NCBI GenBank assembly: GCA_016926595.1 | Contig: JAFGOG010000108.1 | Coordinates: 1-5,231, forward strand | Direction of reading: 5' to 3' | From: Anaerolineae bacterium | Lineage (GTDB): Bacteria > Chloroflexota > Anaerolineae > JAAYZQ01 | Length of the DNA: 5,231 nt | Shown: positions 1 through 5,231 of the stretch, in pieces | Position numbering within the stretch: the stretch's first letter is position 1 | Layout of the letters: every line of letters starts with the position of its first letter | The notes under the pieces: generated by a model | The model's database searches: none | What the model was told of the DNA's origin: nothing | The model's input: only the letters and a program-made list of their open reading frames with translations | Program-made: the position numbers and the translations under genes

Positions 1-2625
1 GGCCGCCAACTGGTCTGCCATGAAGCTGATGGTAAAGGGCGGAAAGGCGGTGTTCTGGCCGCCAAAGGCCAGCGGTCCCTGGAAAGGCGCATTGGGCGCC
101 GGCAGGGCCAACGGCAGCACATCGTCCAACCCGACGAAAATCGCCCCTTCTGCCGTCTTGGACTGGCCGCCATCTGGCCTGCGCTCGCGGAGGTCCTGTC
201 TCGAGGATGCCTGGCGGCCTGGCTCGGCTCCTCCGGCCTTTTCCAGGTACTCGTCCACCTGCTTTTCGAGCATCCGCCACGTTTCGGCTTGTAGATCGTC
301 GCTGCGCAGGATGTGCAGCCGCTCGTCATAGATCGTCTGGCGCTGCCGGTTCAGGACGTCGTCATATTCCAGCAAGTGCTTGCGGATCTCAAAGTTATAG
401 CCCTCCACCGCAGTCTGGGCCTGGGCGATGACCCGGCTGACCAGGCCGTGCTCGATGGGGATATCGTCGCCGATCGTCTCCATCAGCCTGCCGATCATCT
501 CCCGGCGCCCGAAACGGCGCATCAGGTCATCCTCCAGCGACAGGTAAAATCGGGATGAGCCCGGCTCTCCCTGCCGCCCCGCGCGGCCGCGAAGCTGGTT
601 GTCAATGCGCCGGGCTTCGTGGCGCTCGGTTCCGAGGATGTGCAGCCCGCCCACCGACAGCACTAGGTCGCGGTTCTTGGCGTATTGGGGCACCACCTCG
701 GCCACGGCGCTGTCGACCTGGGCCGGGGTAGCGTTGAACGGATCGAGGCCCCTTGCCTGGAGCGCCAGGCGCACCTTGTGCAGCACTTCCTCCGACAGCT
801 CGCCGCCCAGCCGGATGTCGACGCCGCGCCCGGCCATGTTGGTGGCGATCGTCACCGTGCCCGGCTCACCCGCCCGGGCGATGATCGTCGCCTCGCGGGT
901 ATGCTCCTTGGCGTTGAGGATCTGGTGCGGGATGCCGCCCCTGAGCGCCCGCTCCATGGCCTGGTAGTCGGGCGCGCTGGGATGGGCCGCCAGGCCCAAC
1001 TGGCCCGCGATCCAGGTCAGGTTGTTGGCGGCCAGGGCGTTCGCGTCGACCCCCACCTCGCGCGCCAGCTTGCGCCACGCCGCCGAGTTCATGGTCTCCA
1101 GGCCGGCGTTCAGCGTCTGGCGCAGCTCGGCCCGCGCCTCGCGAGTCAGGTCGGCCTCCATTAGGGCGACGGCGATGCGCGGCGACAGCGCCGCCATTTG
1201 CAGGCGCTCCGCCGCCAGGCGGCCGCTGACCCGCTCCGACAGCTCGACCGACGTCGTGCCCACCAACACCGGCTGGCCCCGGCTGTGACAGGCCAGGATC
1301 TCGCGGGCCACAGCCCGCAGCTTGGCGTCCTCGCTGCGATAGACCACGTCTGCGTTGTCCGCGCGGATCATCGGCTTGTTGGTCGGAATAGTCACTACGT
1401 CGAGGTTGTAGATCTTGAAAAACTCTTCGGCCTCGGTCATGGCCGTGCCGCTCATGCCGGCCAGCTTTTCGTACATCCGGAAATAGTTCTGGATCGTCAC
1501 CGTGGCCGACACTACGTCGCGCGGGCGGATCGGCACGGCCTCCTTGGCCTCGATCGCCTGGTGCAGCCCCTCGCTCAGCCGGCGGTCGGGCATCAGCCGC
1601 CCGGTGTGCTGGTCGATCAGGATGATCTGCTTGCGCTGCCGGATATAGTCGCGTCCCTCCTGGAACAAAACCTGGGCCTTGAGCGCCTGCTCCATATAGT
1701 GGACGTAGCGATAGTTGGCCTCGTCGTAGATATTCTCGATGCCGGTCTGCCGCTCCACCTCGGCCAGCCCTTCATCCGACAGGAATACGCTGCGCTCTTT
1801 CTCGTCCAGCTCATAGTGGACCCCCTTTTCCAGCATGCGGGCGATACCGGCAAAGCGGGTGTACTCCTCCACCGGCTCATCCGACGGCCCCGAGATGATG
1901 AGCGGCGTGCGGGCTTCGTCGATAAAGATATTGTCCACCTCGTCGACGATGGCATAGTACAGCGGGCGCTGGACACGATGGGCCAGGCTCAGGGCCAGGT
2001 TGTCGCGCAAATAGTCAAAGCCAAATTCGTTGTTAGTCCCATAGGTGATGTCGGCGGCGTACGCTTCCTTGCGGGGCGCGGGGCGCAGCCCAGGGTACGG
2101 CTCGCGCCGATAGTCCGGATCATAGATATACGCCGGCTGCTCGGCGCCCGATTGCAGCAGCCCGATGCTCAGGCCCAGTAGGTGATAGATCGGCCCCATC
2201 CACAGCGCGTCACGCCGGGCCAGGTAGTCGTTGACCGTGACCAGGTGAGCGCCGCGCCCTAAAAGGGCATTCAAATAGATCGGCATGGTCGCCACCAGCG
2301 TCTTGCCTTCGCCGGTCCTCATCTCGGCCACCTTGCCCTGGTGCAGGACGATGCCGCCGATCAACTGCACGTCAAAAGGCCGCATGTCGACGGTCCGCTT
2401 GGACGCCTCGCGCACGGCGGCGAACGCCTCGGGGACCAGGTCATCCAGCGTCTCGCCGGCGGCCAGCCGCGCCCGGAACCTGTCGGTCAGCTCGCGCAGC
2501 TCGGCGTCGGCGCGCTGCTCCATGCCGGTTTCCAGCGAATTGATCGCCTCCGCCACCGGCTCCAGCTTGCGCAGTTGGCGCTCATTCGGGTCGCCGACAA
2601 CTTTGCTTAACAATCCTTTGAACAT
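1..2625 (-). CDS. secA: Protein translocase subunit SecA, C-terminal end outside the window
   Basis: SecA is the cytoplasmic ATPase that pushes unfolded preproteins through the SecYEG membrane channel. I read the frame codon by codon from the ATG at 2625 to base 1: 875 residues with no stop or frameshift. Visible motifs are RPFDVQLIGG (82-91), Walker A MRTGEGKT (102-109), GTNNEFGFDYLRDN (196-209), Walker B VDEVD (227-231) followed by DEARTPLIISG (236-246), GTTSVELSE (456-464), TIATNMAGRG (592-601), and LRGRAGRQG (678-686). EYDDVLNRQRQ (753-763) starts the helical scaffold region. The start is fixed by an in-frame TGA at 2629-2631 and by the typical SecA opening MFKGLLSKVVGDPNE. Two things are larger or odder than in E. 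coli SecA: about 90 extra residues at 471-563, and a Gly/Pro-rich stretch after residue 796 in the helical-wing area. The rest of the helical wing, the end of the scaffold and any zinc-binding tail lie beyond base 1. The gene is divergent from the cooC-like gene. Identity is certain. Confidence 0.98.
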   Translation of the reverse strand, partial: MFKGLLSKVVGDPNERQLRKLEPVAEAINSLETGMEQRADAELRELTDRFRARLAAGETLDDLVPEAFAAVREASKRTVDMRPFDVQLIGGIVLHQGKVAEMRTGEGKTLVATMPIYLNALLGRGAHLVTVNDYLARRDALWMGPIYHLLGLSIGLLQSGAEQPAYIYDPDYRREPYPGLRPAPRKEAYAADITYGTNNEFGFDYLRDNLALSLAHRVQRPLYYAIVDEVDNIFIDEARTPLIISGPSDEPVEEYTRFAGIARMLEKGVHYELDEKERSVFLSDEGLAEVERQTGIENIYDEANYRYVHYMEQALKAQVLFQEGRDYIRQRKQIILIDQHTGRLMPDRRLSEGLHQAIEAKEAVPIRPRDVVSATVTIQNYFRMYEKLAGMSGTAMTEAEEFFKIYNLDVVTIPTNKPMIRADNADVVYRSEDAKLRAVAREILACHSRGQPVLVGTTSVELSERVSGRLAAERLQMAALSPRIAVALMEADLTREARAELRQTLNAGLETMNSAAWRKLAREVGVDANALAANNLTWIAGQLGLAAHPSAPDYQAMERALRGGIPHQILNAKEHTREATIIARAGEPGTVTIATNMAGRGVDIRLGGELSEEVLHKVRLALQARGLDPFNATPAQVDSAVAEVVPQYAKNRDLVLSVGGLHILGTERHEARRIDNQLRGRAGRQGEPGSSRFYLSLEDDLMRRFGRREMIGRLMETIGDDIPIEHGLVSRVIAQAQTAVEGYNFEIRKHLLEYDDVLNRQRQTIYDERLHILRSDDLQAETWRMLEKQVDEYLEKAGGAEPGRQASSRQDLRERRPDGGQSKTAEGAIFVGLDDVLPLALPAPNAPFQGPLAFGGQNTAFPPFTISFMADQLAA

Positions 2626-2631
2626 AGCTCA

Positions 2632-2645
2632 CACCCATAGCTCCT
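2632..2645 (-). promoter_or_regulatory. Candidate ribosome binding sites of secA
   Basis: On the minus strand a strong AGGAG lies at 2641-2645, but it is 15 bases from the ATG at 2625, further than the usual 5-9. A second candidate, GGGTG at 2632-2636, is 6 bases from the ATG and can pair with the CACC part of the 16S rRNA tail. An out-of-frame ATG at 2638 sits between the two. It opens an 18-codon frame that overlaps the start of secA. The in-frame TGA at 2629-2631 rules out an earlier secA start. Confidence 0.45.
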
Positions 2646-2653
2646 GGGCTCGG

Positions 2654-2662
2654 ATTATATCA
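2654..2662 (-). promoter_or_regulatory. Probable secA promoter, extended -10 element
   Basis: Read on the minus strand this is TGATATAAT, a perfect TGnTATAAT extended -10 box. No good -35 hexamer stands 16-18 bases upstream; the nearest candidate, TTGACC at 2670-2675, leaves only 10 bases of spacer. Extended -10 promoters can work without a -35, so this is still the best candidate. A start site about seven bases downstream, near 2647, would give secA a leader of only some 22 bases. Confidence 0.55.
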
Positions 2663-2716
2663 CAAACCCGGTCAAACGAAAAAGCCAGGGCCGCGGGCGA
2701 ATGCCCCAGGCCTCAC

Positions 2717-2745
2717 TTGACAAGCACTCCCCTCTATGTTACAGT
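2717..2745 (+). promoter_or_regulatory. Probable promoter of the cooC-like/amrS-like operon
   Basis: A perfect -35 hexamer TTGACA lies at 2717-2722, followed by a 17-base spacer and TACAGT at 2740-2745, which matches the -10 consensus at four of six positions. TG at 2737-2738 adds an extended -10 signature. Transcription would start near 2752, giving a leader of about 52 bases. TATAGT at 2778-2783 is an alternative -10, but it has no good -35 and would start transcription almost at the ribosome binding site. Confidence 0.6.
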
Positions 2746-2748
2746 AAC
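2738..2748. repeat. Small perfect dyad over the -10 element
   Basis: GTTACAGTAAC is a perfect inverted repeat with 5-base arms around a central A. It covers the proposed -10 box of the plus-strand operon and so stands where a repressor would block RNA polymerase. The arms are short and a chance match is quite possible. No second copy was noticed nearby. Confidence 0.3.
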
Positions 2749-2791
2749 CCCGCGATCCAGCAAGTTCTCTCAAGCTGTATAGTCAAAGAGC

Positions 2792-2796
2792 AGGAG
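2792..2796 (+). promoter_or_regulatory. Ribosome binding site of the cooC-like gene
   Basis: AGGAG ends 8 bases before the TTG at 2805. This good spacing supports TTG as the true start codon. The resulting N-terminus TKTIAIAGKGGTGKTT also places the P-loop right at the start of the protein, as in all CooC/MinD-type ATPases. Confidence 0.8.
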
Positions 2797-2804
2797 AAAC
2801 CAAA

Positions 2805-3572
2805 TTGACCAAAACCATCGCCATCGCCGGCAAGGGCGGCACCGGCAAGACGACTATCACCGCTCTGATCATCGACCATCTCGTCAAAAGCCAAAAAGGC
2901 TCAGTGCTGGCCATCGACGCCGATCCGAGCGCCAACCTGAACTTGGCCCTGGGCGTGCCCTTGCAAGACACCGTCGGCGACGTTCGCGAAGAGACCGCCA
3001 CCGCCGTCGGCGGCAGCCGGGCGTTGGGCGGCCTGTCCAAGTGGGACTATCTCGACCTGCGCATCAACGAGGCCCTGGTCGAAGAGCGGGGCTTTGACCT
3101 GCTGGCCATGGGCCGCCCCGAAGGCCCTGGCTGCTACTGCGCCGCCAACAACATCCTGCGCACCTCGGTCGACCGCCTGTCGGCGGCCTACGATTACGTC
3201 GTCATCGACAACGAAGCCGGCCTCGAGCACCTAAGCCGGCGCACCACCCGCGATGTAGACCTGCTTTTGATCGTTTCCGACCCCACCCTGCGGGGCATCC
3301 TCACCGCTGGCCGGGTTGTCGAGGTGATCGACGAGCTCAAAACAGCCGTGACCGCAACCTACCTGATCGTCAACCGCGTCGACGGCGATCAACTGCCCGA
3401 ATCCCTGCTGCAAGCCATCGGCGACCACAAGCTCAAGCTCGCCGGCCTCATCCCTGCCGATCCGGCCGTCGGCGACCTCGACGCCAGGGGCGAGCCGATT
3501 GTCAGTCTGGCCGAACAGGCCCCGGCCCGGCGCGCCCTGGACGCCATCCTGGCCTCCATAAACGGAGTATAA
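2805..3572 (+). CDS. CooC/AcsF-family nickel-insertion ATPase (MinD/ParA-like P-loop protein)
   Basis: The 255-residue product belongs to the SIMIBI-class ATPases related to MinD and to CooC/AcsF, which help load nickel into carbon monoxide dehydrogenase and acetyl-CoA synthase. Family length is about 250-260, so it is complete. It shows a deviant Walker A GKGGTGKTT (9-17, signature Lys10 and P-loop Lys15), a switch-I region AIDADPSANL (36-45), and a Walker B region VVIDNEAGLEHLSR (132-145). GPGCYCAANN (107-116) holds the CXC pair Cys110/Cys112, which in CooC dimers binds the metal between subunits. This CXC motif and the EAGLEHLSR segment set it apart from ordinary MinD, ParA, NifH or ArsA. 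It starts with TTG behind AGGAG. It is the first gene of an operon with the radical SAM gene 11 bases downstream. No nickel enzyme is encoded in the window, so the client protein is unknown and nickel as the metal is inferred from the family. It should be cytosolic; no signal or membrane segment is seen. Confidence 0.9.
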   Translation: MTKTIAIAGKGGTGKTTITALIIDHLVKSQKGSVLAIDADPSANLNLALGVPLQDTVGDVREETATAVGGSRALGGLSKWDYLDLRINEALVEERGFDLLAMGRPEGPGCYCAANNILRTSVDRLSAAYDYVVIDNEAGLEHLSRRTTRDVDLLLIVSDPTLRGILTAGRVVEVIDELKTAVTATYLIVNRVDGDQLPESLLQAIGDHKLKLAGLIPADPAVGDLDARGEPIVSLAEQAPARRALDAILASINGV

Positions 3573-3583
3573 GACAGGCCAAA

Positions 3584-4618
3584 ATGAAAGAAGCGCTGCT
3601 GTACGAAAAGCTGGACAACCAGCGCGTCCGCTGTAACCTCTGCGCCCACCGCTGCATCATCGCCCCAGGCCGCAAGGGCATCTGCCAGGTCCGCGAAAAC
3701 CGGGACGGCGTCCTCTACACCCTCGTCTACGGCATCCCGCTCACCCAGGCCGTCGACCCCATCGAGAAAAAGCCCCTCTTCCACTTTTATCCTGGCAGCG
3801 CCGCTTTCTCCATCGCCACCGTCGGCTGCAACTTTCGCTGCTCCTTCTGCCAGAACTGGGACATCTCGCAGATGCCTCGCGAGCGGGGGCGGATCGTCGG
3901 CCACCAGGCGGCCCCCGAAGAGATCGTCCGCGCCGCCCAGCGCTCTGGCTCCCGGTCGATCGCCTACACCTACACCGAGCCCACCATCTTTTTCGAATAC
4001 ACCTACGACATCGCCCGCCTGGCCAACGCTGCCGGCATCGCCAGCGTGTACGTCACCAACGGCTACATGACCCCCGAGATGCTCGACCTCTTCCAGGGGA
4101 CGGCCGGCGATCATGGACCGTGGCTCGACGCTGCCAACGTCGACCTGAAAGCCTTCCGCGACCAGACCTACAAGGAAATATGCGGCGCCCGACTCCAGCC
4201 GGTGCTCGACGCCCTCAAAAAGATGAAAGAGCTGGGCGTCTGGGTCGAGGTCACCACCCTCGTCGTCCCCGGCATGAACGACGGCGAGGCCGAGCTGTCC
4301 GACATCGCCCAGTTCATCGCCGTCGAGCTGGGCGTCGAGACGCCGTGGCACATCAGCCGCTTCCATCCCGACTATCAGATGACCGACCGCGGGCCAACTC
4401 CGGCTGCCACACTTCATCGCGCCTACGATCTGGGCCGGCAGGCTGGGCTCCGCTACGTTTACGTCGGCAACATGCCCGATGCCCACCTCGAAGACACCCT
4501 CTGCCCCAACTGCGGCCGGACCGTCGTCGTCCGCTGGGGCTTTTCGGTTCGCGAGCGCCGCACCCACGATGGCAAATGCGACTACTGCGGCGCCCTCATC
4601 GACGGCGTTGGCATCTAG
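3584..4618 (+). CDS. amrS: AmmeMemoRadiSam-system radical SAM enzyme (PFL-activase-like)
   Basis: This complete 344-residue protein is a radical S-adenosylmethionine enzyme of the family found with AMMECR1 and MEMO homologues. Its exact reaction is not established to my knowledge; older annotations call it a pyruvate formate-lyase activase homologue. The N-terminal cysteine cluster is C17-x2-C20-x3-C24-x9-C34. The radical SAM motif CNFRCSFC (82-89) supplies Cys82, Cys86 and Cys89 for the 4Fe-4S cluster that cleaves SAM. Family segments follow: AYTYTEPTIFFEY (127-139), VTNGYMTPE (157-165), NVDLKAF (185-191) and HISRFHPDY (256-264). A C-terminal zinc-ribbon-like tail has C307-x2-C310 and C332-x2-C335. 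The ATG follows the stop of the cooC-like gene by 11 bases with only a weak AGG at 3576-3578, which suggests shared transcription and perhaps translational coupling. AMMECR1 and MEMO partners are not in the window. The symbol amrS is the family name used for this component; family assignment is firm, function is not. Confidence 0.93.
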   Translation: MKEALLYEKLDNQRVRCNLCAHRCIIAPGRKGICQVRENRDGVLYTLVYGIPLTQAVDPIEKKPLFHFYPGSAAFSIATVGCNFRCSFCQNWDISQMPRERGRIVGHQAAPEEIVRAAQRSGSRSIAYTYTEPTIFFEYTYDIARLANAAGIASVYVTNGYMTPEMLDLFQGTAGDHGPWLDAANVDLKAFRDQTYKEICGARLQPVLDALKKMKELGVWVEVTTLVVPGMNDGEAELSDIAQFIAVELGVETPWHISRFHPDYQMTDRGPTPAATLHRAYDLGRQAGLRYVYVGNMPDAHLEDTLCPNCGRTVVVRWGFSVRERRTHDGKCDYCGALIDGVGI

Positions 4619-4628
4619 CCGGCGGCCA

Positions 4629-5231
4629 CTAGACAGAGATCGTCTTCCACCGCCCGCCGCGGAAACGGAAAAAGTTGAACGTGCCCCGCACGACTATATC
4701 CAGCGACATGGCCGTCCAGGCGCCCACCAGCCCCCAGCCCAGCATCACCCCCAGTACGTAGGCCAGCGGCAGCCGTATCAGCCAGATGGCGCCCGCCGTA
4801 ATGACCATGGGAAAGCGGGTATCGCCCGCCCCCCGCAGTGCGCCGGCAAAGATCATCGCCGCGGCCAGGAACGGCTGCGCCAGGCCCATGACCCGCAGCG
4901 GCGTCGTCCCCAGCGCGATCACCTCGGCGTCGTTGGTGAAAAACCCCATGATCTGCGCCGGGAAAAATACAAACATCAGCCCGATAGCCGCCATCAGCGC
5001 CGCGCCGATCTTGTAGGCCGTATAGCCGCCCTGCTCCGCCGCCTTGGGCTCCTTGGCCCCCAGCGCCTGCCCCACCAGCGTCGTAGCCGCCACGGCAAAA
5101 CCAAAGCCCGGCATGAACGACAACGACCAGCCGTTGATCGCTACCTGGTTCGCCGCATAGGCCGCCACCCCTAACGACGCCAGCACCGTGACATAGGCCA
5201 TATTCCCGATCCGGAACAGCAGGTTCTCCAC
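4629..5231 (-). CDS. MATE-family efflux transporter, C-terminal fragment (N-terminus outside the window)
   Basis: The last 200 residues of a multidrug and toxic compound extrusion (MATE) transporter are present. These are inner-membrane antiporters that export organic cations or drugs in exchange for sodium or protons. MATE proteins are usually about 450 residues with 12 helices, so this is roughly the second half. Fragment residues 1-3 (VEN, at the window edge) are internal: GTG at 5229-5231 is a plain valine codon, not a start. Visible are hydrophobic helices at about 12-32, 37-55, 71-91, 113-132, 141-162 and 164-186. The family motif VGQALGAKEPKAAE lies at 53-66 and the characteristic ALRGAGDTRFPM at 131-142. 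The protein ends in a short basic tail, FRFRGGRWKTISV. It converges on the radical SAM gene with only 10 bases between the two stop codons, so there is no room for a separate terminator. The transported substrate cannot be told from this part. Confidence 0.93.
   Translation of the reverse strand: MENLLFRIGNMAYVTVLASLGVAAYAANQVAINGWSLSFMPGFGFAVAATTLVGQALGAKEPKAAEQGGYTAYKIGAALMAAIGLMFVFFPAQIMGFFTNDAEVIALGTTPLRVMGLAQPFLAAAMIFAGALRGAGDTRFPMVITAGAIWLIRLPLAYVLGVMLGWGLVGAWTAMSLDIVVRGTFNFFRFRGGRWKTISV

Larger units (their letters stand above)
2626..2804. promoter_or_regulatory. Divergent intergenic region between secA and the cooC-like gene
   Basis: This 179-base stretch is the only non-coding gap of any size in the window, and it is visibly more AT-rich in parts than the flanking genes. 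It must hold the promoters of two transcripts that run apart. A minus-strand extended -10 element lies near the secA end, and a plus-strand TTGACA/TACAGT pair lies nearer the cooC-like gene, so the two do not overlap. I found no convincing intrinsic terminator, riboswitch or coding sequence in it. Confidence 0.8.

Noticed and set aside
661..801. About 47 residues of SecA (609-655) between the GRGVDIRLGG and GGLHILGTERHE segments, considered as a second novel insertion
   Set aside because: E. coli and many other SecA proteins also carry a variable insert at this point, so length variation here is ordinary.
1198..2181. A 327-codon open frame on the plus strand
   Set aside because: It is antisense to secA, whose motifs are unmistakable in the minus strand here. 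Its translation looks like no protein family, and the openness follows from the GC-rich codon pattern of secA.
2670..2675. TTGACC on the minus strand as the -35 box of secA
   Set aside because: Only 10 bases separate it from the TATAAT at 2654-2659, too short for a sigma-70 spacer.
2685..2713. GC-rich inverted-repeat-like sequence in the intergenic region, considered as a terminator
   Set aside because: The best stem found is only four base pairs (GGGC/GCCC around GAAT) with no following T-run on either strand. Both flanking genes also start here rather than end, so no terminator is expected.
3389..4567. A 392-codon open frame on the minus strand, longer than the gene it overlaps
   Set aside because: It lies antisense to the radical SAM gene and the end of the cooC-like gene, both with clear catalytic motifs. 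The translation is a low-complexity Gly/Ala/Val/Asp-rich product without recognisable domains.
4479..5174. A 231-codon open frame on the plus strand over the end of the radical SAM gene and the MATE gene
   Set aside because: It is Arg/Pro/His/Gln-rich and without domain features, and it is opposite a well-marked MATE transporter fragment.
5229..5231. GTG at the window edge as the start codon of the MATE gene
   Set aside because: The remaining 200 residues correspond only to the C-terminal half of a MATE protein, so the true start must lie beyond the window.

Overview
The window is almost fully coding, GC-rich bacterial DNA. It holds four genes in the arrangement <secA | cooC-like> amrS-like> <MATE; the two outer genes run off the window edges. 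The organism is most likely a member of the Chloroflexota, in the Anaerolineae/Caldilineae part of the phylum. This rests mainly on the enlarged SecA, whose extra block in the second nucleotide-binding domain resembles, from memory, SecA proteins of that group. No sequence search could be run, so the assignment is tentative.

Region by region: (1) Bases 1-2625, minus strand, form one unbroken reading frame of 875 codons. It encodes SecA, the motor ATPase of the Sec export pathway, and lacks its C-terminal end. (2) Bases 2626-2804 are a divergent intergenic region with an extended -10 promoter facing secA and a TTGACA-type promoter facing the other way. The latter carries a perfect small dyad over its -10 element. 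(3) Bases 2805-3572, plus strand, encode a CooC/AcsF-type MinD-like ATPase with the nickel-binding CXC motif, started by TTG behind a clear AGGAG. (4) Bases 3584-4618, plus strand, encode the radical SAM enzyme of the AmmeMemoRadiSam family, 11 bases downstream and surely co-transcribed. (5) Bases 4629-5231, minus strand, are the C-terminal 200 residues of a MATE-family multidrug/cation antiporter, convergent with the radical SAM gene across a 10-base gap.

secA and the MATE gene look like ordinary single genes. The unit of interest is the two-gene plus-strand operon: a CooC-type metallochaperone ATPase next to an AmmeMemoRadiSam radical SAM enzyme. No carbon monoxide dehydrogenase, acetyl-CoA synthase, AMMECR1 or MEMO gene is visible here. 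The pairing may point to a metallocofactor-related function for the operon, but that is inference. No RNA genes, mobile elements, CRISPR arrays or long repeats were seen.
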